This document shows, one piece after another, positions 32,808 to 43,285 of a DNA stretch of 64,000 bases. Position numbers and translations under genes: made by a program. The notes beneath the pieces are model-generated. The model worked only from the letters and a program-made list of their open reading frames with translations, was not told the DNA's origin and ran no database searches. The stretch's first letter is position 1; the number at the start of each line of letters is the position of its first letter. Source of the DNA: Caldisericia bacterium (GTDB lineage Bacteria > Caldisericota > Caldisericia > B22-G15); NCBI GenBank assembly GCA_026414995.1, contig JAOAHY010000002.1, positions 103,095-167,094 of the forward strand, given 5' to 3'.

Positions 32808-34049
32808 TTATTTTAATTTTTTTAATTTTATGTCTATTAATTTCTTATCAACATATTTTAAAGATTCTATTAAATTTTCATAATCTAAATAATTAATACT
32901 ATAAGAAAAGGATAATGGATGATTAAAATTATTAATTGAAATGTTTTGTTTTAATCTTTCAACTGCTAATTCACCATTTTCAAAGGAACAATTATTTAAA
33001 ATTATTAAAAATTCATCTCCCCCATATCTCACAATAATATCATTGGCTCTAAATGTCTCTTTTAATTTTTTACCAAAAAACCTTAAAACCTCATCACCAT
33101 GTAAATGTCCATATTGATCATTTATATTTTTAAAATTATCTATATCAATCATTATAACTAAGTCCTTTTTGTTATTTATTATTTTATTTTTTATTTTCTG
33201 TTCAATAAGTTCATTAAAGTAATTTCTTGACAAAACACCCGTTAATTGATCATAATGAGCAAGGTTTCTATATTTTTCTTTTTCTAAATTTAACTCTTTA
33301 GTTAAATTTTCTATTGTAAAAATTAAAAATTTTGAATTAATTCCAACAAGAATAATAAGATAAGAAATAAATCTAAATAGATGTCCAAGCATATTAAAAA
33401 AACCATAAACATCTGTGTATAATGTAAAACTCAACTCCCCAAGTATTGTAAAAATTATTGTATAAATATATGCTTTAATAAAATTTTCAGGTATATTTCT
33501 TTTTAAAACTATATAAATCAATACAACAGTTAAAAGGATAACAATTATATATTCCATTGAAATTTTAAAAGGTGTTAAACCTGAACCTTCTATAAAACAT
33601 ACTGGAAATTTTCTTAAAAATATTAATATTAAAGAGGTTGCTGTAAAAATAGATAAAAATATAAAATTATAAAAAGCTTTTAACTTTTTATTAAATATAA
33701 CTATGGAAGACAAACCAAGAGCCTCAATTGTTCTTCCCAAAATCCATAATTGTGTTGGAAGATTGGCATTGTAGGTTTTAAAAACACCCATACCTTTATA
33801 CGCTAAAGTGTGTAATATATCAACTATTATTACAAATCCATAAAGAATTCCTAAATTTAAAATAAAATCATTCTTTAAATATCTATAGGTTGAATAAGAA
33901 AGAAAAGCGATACAAAATGCTGTTAAAATTGCAAAAAGTTCTATTATAGAGTGAAACAATAAATAATTTATTCTTGCAATAAACCAAAAGATAATTAAAA
34001 AGATTATTGGTATTAAATATTGATAATATATTTTATTATTTTTATTCAT
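32808..34049 (-). CDS. MASE3-GGDEF membrane diguanylate cyclase
   Basis: 413 residues from the ATG at 34047-34049. A longer frame to 34130 would translate through the tRNA-Leu gene and is rejected. The first 255 residues contain about seven membrane segments of the MASE3 type, with the signature DILHTLAYKGMGVFKTY and NLPTQLWILGRTIEALGL. The GGDEF domain (about 265-413) has AHYDQLTGVLSRNYF, the metal Asp in IDIDNFKNIND, and an intact RYGGDEFLI. It makes cyclic-di-GMP at the membrane. It lies just downstream of the tRNA gene on the same strand and may be read from that promoter. Confidence 0.9.
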   Translation of the reverse strand: MNKNNKIYYQYLIPIIFLIIFWFIARINYLLFHSIIELFAILTAFCIAFLSYSTYRYLKNDFILNLGILYGFVIIVDILHTLAYKGMGVFKTYNANLPTQLWILGRTIEALGLSSIVIFNKKLKAFYNFIFLSIFTATSLILIFLRKFPVCFIEGSGLTPFKISMEYIIVILLTVVLIYIVLKRNIPENFIKAYIYTIIFTILGELSFTLYTDVYGFFNMLGHLFRFISYLIILVGINSKFLIFTIENLTKELNLEKEKYRNLAHYDQLTGVLSRNYFNELIEQKIKNKIINNKKDLVIMIDIDNFKNINDQYGHLHGDEVLRFFGKKLKETFRANDIIVRYGGDEFLIILNNCSFENGELAVERLKQNISINNFNHPLSFSYSINYLDYENLIESLKYVDKKLIDIKLKKLK

Positions 34050-34077
34050 CACTTTTATTTTTAAAATTTTAAATTTT

Positions 34078-34162
34078 TGGTGCCGGGACCGGGACTTGAA
34101 CCCGGACGGGTCTCCCCATACGCACCTCAAACGTACGCGTCTGCCAATTCCGCCATCCCGGC
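34078..34162 (-). tRNA. tRNA-Leu, anticodon GAG
   Basis: The minus-strand sequence folds into a full cloverleaf: acceptor GCCGGGA pairs with TCCCGGC, a D-arm with GGCGGAATTGGCAGACGC, an anticodon stem TACGT/GCGTA around loop TTGAGGT (anticodon GAG), a long class II variable arm (TGGGGAGACCCGT) and T-arm CCGGG-TTCAAGT-CCCGG. Discriminator A and an encoded CCA follow. It decodes CUC and, by wobble, CUU. Confidence 0.97.
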
Positions 34163-34175
34163 ATCAGAATAAAAA

Positions 34176-34397
34176 TTATACCCCTAAAATGGTTAAAGTC
34201 AAGGAGAGAATTCCAAAGGCTATTGCACCAATTAATGCAATTTTACTTAAAATTGCATCTTTCTTTTTTTGAAGGTGAAAAAGGTGTGCTCCACCTGAAA
34301 TTGCTCCTAAACCTGCTCCTTTAGGGGTTTGGAAAACTATCGAAAGAATTGTAACAACACAAACAACAAGTTGAATAAATAGCAAAAGTTCTCTCAC
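34176..34397 (-). CDS. secG: SecG preprotein translocase subunit
   Basis: 73 residues with two membrane segments (about 4-24 and 51-71). Between them lies the conserved cytosolic loop with the QTPKGAGLGAISGG motif near 23-36. It is the third subunit of the SecYEG channel. It sits two bases after the zinc-finger Clp gene and upstream of tRNA-Leu, so the tRNA may be cut from a common transcript. Confidence 0.95.
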   Translation of the reverse strand: MRELLLFIQLVVCVVTILSIVFQTPKGAGLGAISGGAHLFHLQKKKDAILSKIALIGAIAFGILSLTLTILGV

Positions 34398-34399
34398 TC

Positions 34400-36988
34400 T
34401 TAGTTTACCTCCTTTTTAAATACAAACTTATCATTCTCAAAATCAACTATTATTGTATCACCTTTTTCAAATTCTTTTTCAAGTAATTTTTTGGCTATCT
34501 CATTCTCAATTTCTCTTTGAATTGTTCTTCTTAAAGGTCTTGCACCAAAAATTGGATCAAATCCAATTTCAGCAATTTTTTCAATTGCTCTATCTGTAAT
34601 TTTAAGGTCTAATCCTTGTGCCTTAATTGTTCTTCTTACTCTTTCAATTAAAAGATTAACAATTTCCTTAATCTGTTCTTTTGTTAACTTATGAAAAACT
34701 ATTATTTCATCAATTCTATTTAAAAATTCAGGTCTAAATTTATATTTTAGTAAATTTAAAACTTCATTCTTTGCTTTTTCAAAATTTTCTTTATCATTTG
34801 GATCAACTTTTAAAAGAATATCACTTCCAAGGTTAGATGTCATTATTATTATTGTATTTTTAAAATCAACAGTTCTTCCTTTTGAATCTGTTAATCTTCC
34901 ATCATCTAGAATTTGAAGTAGAATATTGAAAACATCAGGATGTGCCTTTTCAATTTCATCCAAAAGTATAACTGAATATGGTCTTCTTCTAACTAATTCT
35001 GTAAGTTGACCTCCTTCTTCATAACCTACATAACCTGGTGGTGCTCCTATAAGTTTTGAAACAGTATGTTTTTCCATAAATTCACTCATATCTAATCTTA
35101 TCATTGCATTTTCATCACCAAAAAGAAACTCTGCAAGAGTTTTTGCAAGTTCAGTTTTTCCTACACCAGTTGGTCCTAAAAATAAAAATGAGCCAATCGG
35201 TTTATTCGGATCCTTAAGACCTGCTCTTGCCCTTCTTATCGCTTCTGATACCGCTCTTATGGCTTCTTCTTGACCTATAATTCTTTTATGAAGATGTTCT
35301 TCCATTCTTTTTAACTTACTAATCTCTTCCTCAACTAATTTTGTTACAGGAATATTTGTCCATTCAGAAACAACCTGTGCAATATCTTCTCCAGTTACAA
35401 CTGGTACTTTAGAACCTTTTTCTTTATTCCAATTTTTCTTTAACTCTTCTAGTTTCTTTTTAAGTTCATCTTCTAATTTCTTTAATTTAGCTGCCTTCTC
35501 ATAATCTTCAGCCTTTATTTTTGCTTCTTTTTCCCTTACCACTTTTTTAAGTTCATCTTCTATTTTTTTCAAATCATCTGGCTCTTTTTTTTCATCAAAC
35601 TTCACTTTAGATGCTGCTTCATCAATTAAGTCAATCGCTTTATCTGGTAAAAATCTATCTGTTATATATTTGTCTGATAAAGTTGCTGCTTGAACAATTG
35701 CTTCATCTGTAATTTTGACTCCATGATATGCTTCATATTTATCTCTTAAACCTTTTAATATTTCGATTGTTTCTTCAACTGTAGGTTCAGATACTAATAC
35801 TGGTTGAAATCTTCTTTCAAGCGCAGGATCCTTTTCAATATACTTTCTATATTCATTTATTGTTGTAGCACCTATACATTGCATCTCCCCTCTTGCAAGT
35901 GCTGGTTTTAATATATTTGAAGCATCAACTGCACCTTCTGCACCTCCAGCACCAACAACTGTATGAAGTTCATCAATAAAAACTATAATTTCTCCTTGTG
36001 ATTCTCTTATTTCATCAAGTATTTTCTTTAATCTCTCTTCAAATTCTCCTCTATATTTTGTTCCAGCAATTATTGCTGGAATATCAAGCGCGACAACTCT
36101 TTTATCTTTTAAAATATCTGGGACCTTTCCTTGAACAATTCTTTGAGCGATTCCCTCAACTATTGCTGTTTTTCCTACACCTGGTTCACCAATTAGTACA
36201 GGATTATTTTTAGTTCTTCTAGAAAGAATTCTTAAAGTTCTTGTTATTTCTTTTTCTCTTCCAATAACAGGATCTAATTTCCCCTCTTTTGCAAGTTTTG
36301 TAAGATCTCTTGAAAATTGATCTAAAGTAGTAGTTTTAGAATATCTTCTCTCTTTAAATTTTCTATCTCTTTTTTCAAGATAAGATAAAATTCTATCACG
36401 AGATAAACCTTTATCTTTTAAAATTCTTCCAGCAATTCCTTCGCCTTCTTCAATTAGACCAAGAAGAAGGTGTTCTGGTCCAATATAATCACTTCCTAAA
36501 CCACTCGCCTCTTTTTGTGCAAGATCGATTACTCTTTTAACTCTTGGTGACAATGATATCTCTTTAGTTTTTTTATCTTTCTTTTTCATAGTAGAAAGAA
36601 CTTCTGTTTCAAGTTCTTTGAGGTCAATGTTTAAATCAAAAAGAAGGTTTTTTATATAATCACTTTTTCTTAAAAGAGCAAGTAGAAGATGTTCAGTTTT
36701 AATCTCTTCTTCCCCAAGTTCAGTTGCTATATTTTGTGATTCAAGTATTACTTCTTCTGCTTCACCAGTAAATTCATAAGTTACTGCACTCTCTTTTGGA
36801 ACTGAGAAGAACTTTGAAAATTCATCTTCGAAAAAAGAATCAAAAGGAGAGAAAAAAGAAATTTCGTCTTTAACATATCCATGTTCTCTTGCACACTCTT
36901 CACATATATGAATAACTCTTTTTTCACCATCAACTATCCTAGTTATTGTAAAATCTGCTTCTCTTCTATGGCATATATCACAAATCAT
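34400..36988 (-). CDS. Clp ATPase with N-terminal McsA/ClpE-type zinc finger, lacking the ClpP-docking tripeptide
   Basis: 862 residues. A four-cysteine finger at 3-33 ([15 protein letters not shown] ... HICEECA) resembles McsA and the ClpE N-terminus. Two Clp-N repeats follow (about 70-205), then AAA+ module 1 ([22 protein letters not shown]), a UVR-type middle domain ([17 protein letters not shown]), and module 2 (GPTGVGKTE). Where ClpC carries a (V/I/L/F)GF docking loop, this protein reads [19 protein letters not shown], as in ClpB. It therefore may not use ClpP. It overlaps rpiB by four bases and precedes secG. It is a second, more divergent paralogue of the ClpC at 11604. Confidence 0.88.
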   Translation of the reverse strand: MICDICHRREADFTITRIVDGEKRVIHICEECAREHGYVKDEISFFSPFDSFFEDEFSKFFSVPKESAVTYEFTGEAEEVILESQNIATELGEEEIKTEHLLLALLRKSDYIKNLLFDLNIDLKELETEVLSTMKKKDKKTKEISLSPRVKRVIDLAQKEASGLGSDYIGPEHLLLGLIEEGEGIAGRILKDKGLSRDRILSYLEKRDRKFKERRYSKTTTLDQFSRDLTKLAKEGKLDPVIGREKEITRTLRILSRRTKNNPVLIGEPGVGKTAIVEGIAQRIVQGKVPDILKDKRVVALDIPAIIAGTKYRGEFEERLKKILDEIRESQGEIIVFIDELHTVVGAGGAEGAVDASNILKPALARGEMQCIGATTINEYRKYIEKDPALERRFQPVLVSEPTVEETIEILKGLRDKYEAYHGVKITDEAIVQAATLSDKYITDRFLPDKAIDLIDEAASKVKFDEKKEPDDLKKIEDELKKVVREKEAKIKAEDYEKAAKLKKLEDELKKKLEELKKNWNKEKGSKVPVVTGEDIAQVVSEWTNIPVTKLVEEEISKLKRMEEHLHKRIIGQEEAIRAVSEAIRRARAGLKDPNKPIGSFLFLGPTGVGKTELAKTLAEFLFGDENAMIRLDMSEFMEKHTVSKLIGAPPGYVGYEEGGQLTELVRRRPYSVILLDEIEKAHPDVFNILLQILDDGRLTDSKGRTVDFKNTIIIMTSNLGSDILLKVDPNDKENFEKAKNEVLNLLKYKFRPEFLNRIDEIIVFHKLTKEQIKEIVNLLIERVRRTIKAQGLDLKITDRAIEKIAEIGFDPIFGARPLRRTIQREIENEIAKKLLEKEFEKGDTIIVDFENDKFVFKKEVN

Positions 36989-37443
36989 GTTTTACCTCCA
37001 CAAAAATTTTTATTCTCAATATCTTTTATTTTATTTAATCTCCTTTCATGTCTTTCGCCCTCAAAATTTTCCTCTAAAAAAGTTTTAACTATCTCTATCG
37101 CATCATCTAATTTTGTTGTTCTTCCACCAATACATAAAACATTTGCATTATTATGTCTTCTTGCTAAACTTGCTGTTATTTTGTCATAACACAATGATGC
37201 ATAGACTCCTTTAAATTTATTTGCAGTGATACTCATCCCTATTCCAGTGCCACATATAAGAATTCCAAAATCAACTTCTTTTTTTAATATTAATTCACAA
37301 ACTTTTTTAGCAAAATCAGGGTAATCAACAGATTCAGTTGAGTTTGTTCCAACATCAATTGTGTCATACTCAACACAAAGAAACTTCTTTAATTCCTCCT
37401 TAAGTTCAAATCCTGCATGATCTGAACCAATTGCAATTCTCAT
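36985..37443 (-). CDS. rpiB: Ribose-5-phosphate isomerase B
   Basis: 152 residues, RpiB/LacAB fold. [18 protein letters not shown] at the start holds the substrate-binding DHAG; the catalytic Cys is in [11 protein letters not shown] near 67-77; [14 protein letters not shown] completes the active site. It interconverts ribose 5-phosphate and ribulose 5-phosphate. It lies four bases after the PlsY-Sua5 gene; sua5-rpiB neighbourhood is common in bacteria. Its last codons overlap the Clp ATPase start. Confidence 0.95.
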   Translation of the reverse strand: MRIAIGSDHAGFELKEELKKFLCVEYDTIDVGTNSTESVDYPDFAKKVCELILKKEVDFGILICGTGIGMSITANKFKGVYASLCYDKITASLARRHNNANVLCIGGRTTKLDDAIEIVKTFLEENFEGERHERRLNKIKDIENKNFCGGKT

Positions 37444-37446
37444 AAT

Positions 37447-38667
37447 TCACTCCTTAAATAATGATAAAATTTCATCCTTTTTTATTTTTCCTTCTCTTAA
37501 TATTTTTATTTCATAATCAATAATTTCTATAACAGTTGATGGAATCTCGCCTAATTCTCCTCCATCCACTATAAAATCAACAACACCCATAAAAATTCTT
37601 TTCAAGCCATCTATGTCTTTTGGAGTTTTCTCTCCAGAAATATTTGCACTTGTAGTTGCAAGTGGAAAATCTAAAGAATTAAGAAGACTTATTATAAATT
37701 GATCATCTGGAATTCTTATTCCAATTGTTTCAAATTTTTTTAGTGATATTGAAAAAGATGGATTCTTCTTTTTAAGAACAATTGTTATCATACCTGGGAT
37801 ATATTTTTCAATTATTTTTATGCATTTATCATTAACAATTCCATAATTTTTAATCTCATCTCTATTTTTTACAAAAAGGACTAAAGGTTTATTTAAGTCT
37901 CTTTTTTTTATTTTATAAATTCTTTTAATTGCTTCTTTATTTAGAGCATTTACACATAAACCATAAACTGTATCAGTTGGAATAATTCCAACTCCTCCAT
38001 TTTCAAGAATTTTTTTGATTTCATTTATATTTTTAATACTTTTCTCAAAAATTTTTGTTTCTCTAATTTTTTCTTTTTCACCAAATTTTGATTCTATTCC
38101 ATAAAAAATTCTCTCAATATTATCTCTATGTTTATAAATTCCTAAAATTGAGAGAATAATTGATAAATAAGAATATTCAAAATTTTTAAAGATAACAAAT
38201 ATAAATGGAAGAAAAATAAGAGAAATTATTGATGAAATTGAAACAATTCTTTTAATTATTAAAGTTATGATAAAAATTAAAATTTCAATAACAGCAACAA
38301 TTGGATTTAAACCAACAATTAATCCCAAGGTAGATGCGATTCCCTTTCCTCCCTTAAATTTTAAAAATATTGAAAAATCATGACCTAAAACTCCAGCAAA
38401 ACCAGATAAAAAGAGAAAAATAGGGTCAAATTTGAAAAGATATTTTCCTAATAAAACTGGCAAAAGACCTTTTGAAAGATCAAAAAGTCCTGAAATAAGA
38501 GCCACAGAAACTCCTGCAACTCTTAAAACATTTGTTGCTCCAATATTTCCACTTCCAATTTTTCTAATATCAACTCCTTTTGTCTTTTTTACAAAAATAA
38601 GACCAAAAGGAATCGAGCCATAAATATAAAATAATATTAAAATTAAAATCTTAAATATGATATTCAT
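37447..38667 (-). CDS. PlsY-Sua5 fusion: glycerol-3-phosphate acyltransferase + threonylcarbamoyl-AMP synthase
   Basis: 406 residues in one uninterrupted frame from the ATG at 38665-38667 (a TTG lies one codon earlier). Residues 1-198 are PlsY: five or so membrane helices, the SGNIGATN motif near 40-47, FLKFKGGKGIA near 102-111 and KHRDNIERI near 180. After a short linker, about 205-407 is a YrdC/Sua5 domain: PTDTVYGLC near 230-238, KKRDLNKPL and TTSANISGEK. PlsY makes lysophosphatidic acid from acyl-phosphate; Sua5 starts t6A modification of tRNA. I know of no functional link between them. TATTAT lies eight bases before the ATG; no Shine-Dalgarno. Confidence 0.88.
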   Translation of the reverse strand: MNIIFKILILILFYIYGSIPFGLIFVKKTKGVDIRKIGSGNIGATNVLRVAGVSVALISGLFDLSKGLLPVLLGKYLFKFDPIFLFLSGFAGVLGHDFSIFLKFKGGKGIASTLGLIVGLNPIVAVIEILIFIITLIIKRIVSISSIISLIFLPFIFVIFKNFEYSYLSIILSILGIYKHRDNIERIFYGIESKFGEKEKIRETKIFEKSIKNINEIKKILENGGVGIIPTDTVYGLCVNALNKEAIKRIYKIKKRDLNKPLVLFVKNRDEIKNYGIVNDKCIKIIEKYIPGMITIVLKKKNPSFSISLKKFETIGIRIPDDQFIISLLNSLDFPLATTSANISGEKTPKDIDGLKRIFMGVVDFIVDGGELGEIPSTVIEIIDYEIKILREGKIKKDEILSLFKE

Positions 38668-38708
38668 CAAATTTAATAATATCAGAAATTTTTATTTTTA
38701 GAAGAAAT

Positions 38709-39851
38709 TTAACTTAAATCATCTTTACCTTTAATTAAATTTTTCTTTAGTAAAATTTTTGGAACAAACACTTCTTTTTCTCTAAATAAATAAACTGTTT
38801 TTTTACAAATTGAAACAAGAAAAAGCATAGTTGGTACTTCAATTAACACACCAACAACTGTTGCTAAAGATGAACCAGATGAAAGTCCATATAATGTTGT
38901 TGAAGTTGCAATTGCAACTTCAAAGTGGTTTGATGCACCAATTAGACTAACTGGTGCAGCATCTCTATAAGATAAATTAAAAACTCTTGATAAAAAGAAA
39001 TAACCTAATGAAAAAATTAATAATGTTTGAATGAAAAGTGGAATTGCAATCCAAAGAATAGTTAAGGGGTTTTTAATAATAATTTCACCTTTAAGTGAAA
39101 ATAAAAGTATTAAAGTTAATAAAAGTGCGACAATGCTAATTGGTGTTAAATATTTTATAAAATTTTTTTTAAACCAATCTATTCCCTTTTTCTTAATTAT
39201 ATATTTTCTTGAAAAATAACCAGCAACAAGAGGTAAAGCAACATAAATTAAAACAGAAAGTAAAATTGTTTCCCAAGGGATTGGCATTTTATTAACTTTA
39301 AGTAAAAAACTTCCAAGAGGAGCATATAAAAAAAGCATTGTAAGAGAGTTTATTGCAACCATTACAAGTGTTAGACCATCATTTCCATTGGCAAGATAAC
39401 TCCAAACAAGAACCATCGCTGTACATGGAGCAATTCCAAGAAGTATAGTACCAGAAATATAACTCCTATACAAATAAACTTGATCACCTGTTTTTACAAT
39501 TTCAACTCCAGGTAAAAAGTTTTTAAATAAAACTCCTATAAAAAAAGAGGCAATTAGATACATAGTAAATGGTTTTATTGCCCAATTTATAAAAAGTGTT
39601 AAAAGAACAGGTTTAAGAGATTTTCCTGCTTTAACTACCTCTCCAAAATCAATTTTAACCATAATTGGATACATCATAAAGAAAAGACATATAGCAATAG
39701 GAATTGAAACTTGGTATATAGATAGAGAATCAAGTTTATAAGCAAATGATGGGAAAAATCTACCAATTAAAATACCAAGGATTATACATAAAATTACCCA
39801 TATAGTAAGATACTTTTCAAAAAAAGATAAAGGTTGAGACTTGCTCTCCAT
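38709..39851 (-). CDS. arsB (ACR3 type): ACR3 family arsenite efflux transporter
   Basis: 380 residues with about ten membrane helices. The essential cysteine lies in [19 protein letters not shown] near 140-158, and the second signature is [17 protein letters not shown] near 310-326. ACR3 carriers expel arsenite (some also antimonite) with the proton gradient. No arsR or arsC is adjacent, so regulation is not evident; the leader of about 80 bases carries AGGAGGT before the ATG. It is transcribed divergently from the Ca2+ pump. Confidence 0.93.
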   Translation of the reverse strand: MESKSQPLSFFEKYLTIWVILCIILGILIGRFFPSFAYKLDSLSIYQVSIPIAICLFFMMYPIMVKIDFGEVVKAGKSLKPVLLTLFINWAIKPFTMYLIASFFIGVLFKNFLPGVEIVKTGDQVYLYRSYISGTILLGIAPCTAMVLVWSYLANGNDGLTLVMVAINSLTMLFLYAPLGSFLLKVNKMPIPWETILLSVLIYVALPLVAGYFSRKYIIKKKGIDWFKKNFIKYLTPISIVALLLTLILLFSLKGEIIIKNPLTILWIAIPLFIQTLLIFSLGYFFLSRVFNLSYRDAAPVSLIGASNHFEVAIATSTTLYGLSSGSSLATVVGVLIEVPTMLFLVSICKKTVYLFREKEVFVPKILLKKNLIKGKDDLS

Positions 39852-39935
39852 AGGTACCTCCTAATTAAAATTTGATAAACTTGTTGTTTTATTTAAAAAT
39901 CACTTATGCTCTCTTTTAAAAAACAAACCTTTTAA

Positions 39936-39944
39936 ATTATAACA
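39936..39944 (-). promoter_or_regulatory. Extended -10 promoter of the arsenite transporter
   Basis: On the minus strand TG-T-TATAAT, about 85 bases upstream of the ATG at 39851. Its leader holds no recognisable ArsR-type inverted repeat. Confidence 0.5.
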
Positions 39945-39990
39945 TACCATAAAAAAATTTTGATAAAATAATAAAAGTTGGAGGTTATTT

Positions 39991-42570
39991 TTGGAAAGAA
40001 TTTGGAAGATTAAAAAAGAAGATATTGAAACTTTATTAAAGACAAATTTTGAATTTGGTTTATCTCAAGAAGAGGCAAAAGAAAGATTAAAAATTTATGG
40101 ATATAACGAACTCCCTGAAAAAAGACCAAAATCAATATTTGTAAGAATATATGATCAGATTAAAAATTTTCTTGTATTAATTTTAATTTTTTCATCAATA
40201 ATATCTGTTTTCTTAGGAGAATTAATAGATGGAATAGCAATAATTGCAATAGTGATAATAAATGCTTTTATTGGTATTTATCAAGAAATTAATGCTGAAA
40301 AAAGTTTAAAAGCGTTAAAAAAATTATCGTCACCAACAACAAAAGTTATAAGAGAAGGAAAAATAATTCAAATTAAAACAAGAGAGCTTGTTCCAGGTGA
40401 TATAGTTATTTTAGAAACAGGAGACAAGGTTGGAGCAGATTTAAGAATAATTGAGCAGAAAAATTTAAAAGTAGAAGAGGCATTTTTAACTGGAGAATCA
40501 TTTCCTGTTGAAAAGCATGAATTTGAAATAGATATAGATAATTTACCAGTTCACGATAGAAAAAATATAGTCTTTTCAGGTTCTACTGTTGTTTATGGAA
40601 GAGGAAAAGGTGTTGTTTTTGCAACAGGAGTAAATACAGAAATTGGAAAAATAGGGAAAACTCTTGAAGAGATGGAAGAAGAAAAAACTCCACTTGAAAT
40701 TAAATTAGATCAACTCGGAAAAACTTTAGGTCAAATATTTCTTTTAGCATGTCTTGGAGTTTTTGTTTTATCAACTTTAAGAGGTCTTCCTTTTATGCTT
40801 TCATTTATGACCTCTGTCGCATTGGCTGTTGCAGCAGTACCAGAAGGGCTTCCAGCTGTTGTAACAATTGTTCTTGCACTTGGAGTTAAAACGATGGCAA
40901 CAAAAAGAGCAATTGTTAGAAATTTATCATCTGTAGAAACACTTGGCTCTGTTACAACAATTCTTTCAGATAAAACAGGAACTCTTACAAAAAATGAGTT
41001 AAATGTTGTTAAAGAAGTGATCTTTGGACCTAAAGACTTCTTTTATCTTGCAATAACTTTATGTAATGATGCAAAAATTCAAGAAGGCGAAAGAGATTTC
41101 GGAGATCCAACAGAAGTTGCACTTCTTAAGCATTCATTAAAAAAAGGATATAAAAAAGAGGAGTTAGAAAAGAAATTTCTTAGAATTGATGAAATTCCTT
41201 TTGATTCTAATAGAAAACTTATGACAACAATTAACACAGATGGAGAAAATAAGTTTGTTTTTACAAAAGGAGCTCCTGAAATTTTATTATCAAGATGCTC
41301 TTATTACCATGATGGAATTGAAATAAAACCAATTGAAGAAATTTTAGATGAAATTTTGATTGAAAATGAAAAAATGGGAAAAGAGGGTTTAAGAGTTTTA
41401 GGAGTTGCTTACAAAAGAATTCAAGATGAAAAAAAGGAAAATTATGAAAAGAACCTTATCTTTTTAGGACTTATTGCTATGGAGGATTCTCCAAGAGAAG
41501 AAGTTTATAAAGCAATTGAAGAATCAAAAAGAGCAGGAATTAAAGTTAAAATGGTTACTGGAGACCATAAAATTACTGCGCTTAGCATTGGAAAAAGATT
41601 AAAAATAATAGATGATGAGTTAGAAGCAATTGATGAAAAAGAACTTAATGAAAATGAAAATTTAATAGAAATTATAAATAAGAAAAATGTTTTTGCAAGG
41701 GTTTCTCCACACACAAAATTAAAAATTGTTGAGGAATTAAAAAACTTAGGAGAGAAGGTTGCTGTTACAGGTGATGGAATAAATGATGCACTTGCTCTTA
41801 AAAAAGCAGATGTAGGTATAGCAATGGGCATAACTGGAACCGATGTTTCGAAAGAAGCATCTGATATTGTTTTAACAGATGATAATTTTGCAACAATAGT
41901 TGAAGCTATAAGAGAAGGAAGAAGAATATATTCAAACATTAAAAAAGTTGTGATATTTTTATTGAGTTGTAATATAGGAGAAGTTTTAATAATATTATTT
42001 GCGACTCTTTTTAATCTTCCAATTCCTTTTAAACCTATTCACCTTCTTTATCTAAATTTAATTTCAGATGCATTTCCTGCACTTGCTCTTGGTGTTGAAC
42101 CAGAAGAAGAAGGAATAATGGATTTGCCACCAAGAAAACCCAATGAGAAAATTCTAAATAAAAATAATATGATTGGCATTTTAGTTAGTGCTTTTGTTGA
42201 AGCAGTTATAACTATTTTTGCATTCTTAAACATTTTAAGAAGCGGTGGAACTTTATCTGAGGCTCAAACTACAGCACTGATTACATTAATAATTGCTGAA
42301 TTAATAAGAGCATATGCAAATAAAACAGAATTTAAACCTGTTAAATTGAAAAATCTTTTAAATAACAAATTTTTAAATTATTCAATTTTTATCTCAATTG
42401 CTTTATCATTAATAATAATATATATACCATTCTTTGATAAAATTTTCTCTCTTTCTCCTTTAAAACCAATTTTCTTTGAATATTTTCCCCTTGCTTTTCT
42501 TCCTGGAATAACATATGAAATTGTTAAATATTTTCAATCAAAAAAACTATTCAAAGAAAATTTTAAATAA
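39991..42570 (+). CDS. SERCA-type P-type Ca2+ ATPase
   Basis: 859 residues. Actuator LTGES motif, phosphorylation site SDKTGTLT near 330, KGAPE in the nucleotide domain, TGDGINDALAL hinge. The transport site matches SERCA: AAVPEGLPAVV in M4, SCNIGEV in M5 (Asn and Glu as in SSNVGEV), and NLISDAFPALALG in M6 with Asn, Ser and Asp in place of the SERCA N-T-D triad. This favours Ca2+ over Na+/K+, H+ or heavy metals. The start is TTG at 39991 with GGAGG six bases upstream; no nearby ATG fits. The 3' end overlaps the ZIP gene on the other strand by 24 bases. Confidence 0.93.
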   Translation: MERIWKIKKEDIETLLKTNFEFGLSQEEAKERLKIYGYNELPEKRPKSIFVRIYDQIKNFLVLILIFSSIISVFLGELIDGIAIIAIVIINAFIGIYQEINAEKSLKALKKLSSPTTKVIREGKIIQIKTRELVPGDIVILETGDKVGADLRIIEQKNLKVEEAFLTGESFPVEKHEFEIDIDNLPVHDRKNIVFSGSTVVYGRGKGVVFATGVNTEIGKIGKTLEEMEEEKTPLEIKLDQLGKTLGQIFLLACLGVFVLSTLRGLPFMLSFMTSVALAVAAVPEGLPAVVTIVLALGVKTMATKRAIVRNLSSVETLGSVTTILSDKTGTLTKNELNVVKEVIFGPKDFFYLAITLCNDAKIQEGERDFGDPTEVALLKHSLKKGYKKEELEKKFLRIDEIPFDSNRKLMTTINTDGENKFVFTKGAPEILLSRCSYYHDGIEIKPIEEILDEILIENEKMGKEGLRVLGVAYKRIQDEKKENYEKNLIFLGLIAMEDSPREEVYKAIEESKRAGIKVKMVTGDHKITALSIGKRLKIIDDELEAIDEKELNENENLIEIINKKNVFARVSPHTKLKIVEELKNLGEKVAVTGDGINDALALKKADVGIAMGITGTDVSKEASDIVLTDDNFATIVEAIREGRRIYSNIKKVVIFLLSCNIGEVLIILFATLFNLPIPFKPIHLLYLNLISDAFPALALGVEPEEEGIMDLPPRKPNEKILNKNNMIGILVSAFVEAVITIFAFLNILRSGGTLSEAQTTALITLIIAELIRAYANKTEFKPVKLKNLLNNKFLNYSIFISIALSLIIIYIPFFDKIFSLSPLKPIFFEYFPLAFLPGITYEIVKYFQSKKLFKENFK

Positions 42571-43278
42571 AATCATCAATGATATCCCAATTAAAATAAA
42601 TATTGATTTTTCGATATTATTTTTGATTGAGACCTTTTTGTGAAGTTCAGGAATTAAGTCTGTTAATGAGAGGTATAAAAAGTTACCTGCAGTTATACCA
42701 ATAATATATGGAATTAAAAATTTAAATTTTTCAAGTAAGAAGAACCCAAAAACACCACCAAAAATTGAAGTTAAAGATATAAAAAAATTTAATTTAAGTG
42801 CATTTTTCGGAGTAAGACCACCATAAATTAATACTCCATAATCTCCTAACTCTTGAGGAACTTCATGAAAAATTACATTAAGAGTAGTTATTAAACCGAT
42901 ATTAAGATTCACTAAAAAACTCGATGCAATTAAAACTCCATCAATAAAATTATGAAGAGAATCACCAAGAAGGTTTATTGGAACAAAAGTATGCTCTTCA
43001 CATCCAAACTCGTGGCAATGTCTCCATTTTAAAAAAGTTTCAAGAATAAAAAAAAGAAAAATTCCAAAAATAATTGAATAGATAGAATTAAAATTCTCTT
43101 CAAGAGCTTCAGGTATGAGATGAAGAACTCCTCCTGTAATTAAAGCACCTGTTGAAAAACTTACAAGATAAAAACTAATTTTTTCTAAATTTTTAAAATT
43201 TTTATTTATAAAAAATATTCCAATCAAAGATATTAAACTAATTATAAAAGTTGAAATTATTACATAAATAAATATCAC
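42547..43278 (-). CDS. ZIP family metal transporter
   Basis: 243 residues, about eight membrane helices. TM4 has DSLHNFIDGVLIASSF and TM5 has FHEVPQELGDYGVLIYGG, the metal-binding His/Asp/Glu pair of ZIP (GufA/ZupT-like) carriers; TM2 has LHLIPEALEENF. The loop WRHCHEFGCEEH is rich in His and Cys and could bind zinc. It moves zinc, iron or similar divalent metal into the cell. The start is GTG with TATAAT seven bases upstream and no Shine-Dalgarno, hence probably leaderless. Confidence 0.92.
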   Translation of the reverse strand: MIFIYVIISTFIISLISLIGIFFINKNFKNLEKISFYLVSFSTGALITGGVLHLIPEALEENFNSIYSIIFGIFLFFILETFLKWRHCHEFGCEEHTFVPINLLGDSLHNFIDGVLIASSFLVNLNIGLITTLNVIFHEVPQELGDYGVLIYGGLTPKNALKLNFFISLTSIFGGVFGFFLLEKFKFLIPYIIGITAGNFLYLSLTDLIPELHKKVSIKNNIEKSIFILIGISLMILFKIFFE

Positions 43279-43285
43279 AATTAAA

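Noticed and set aside
34050..34130. 27-codon extension of the MASE3-GGDEF frame
   Set aside because: It is read through the tRNA-Leu gene.
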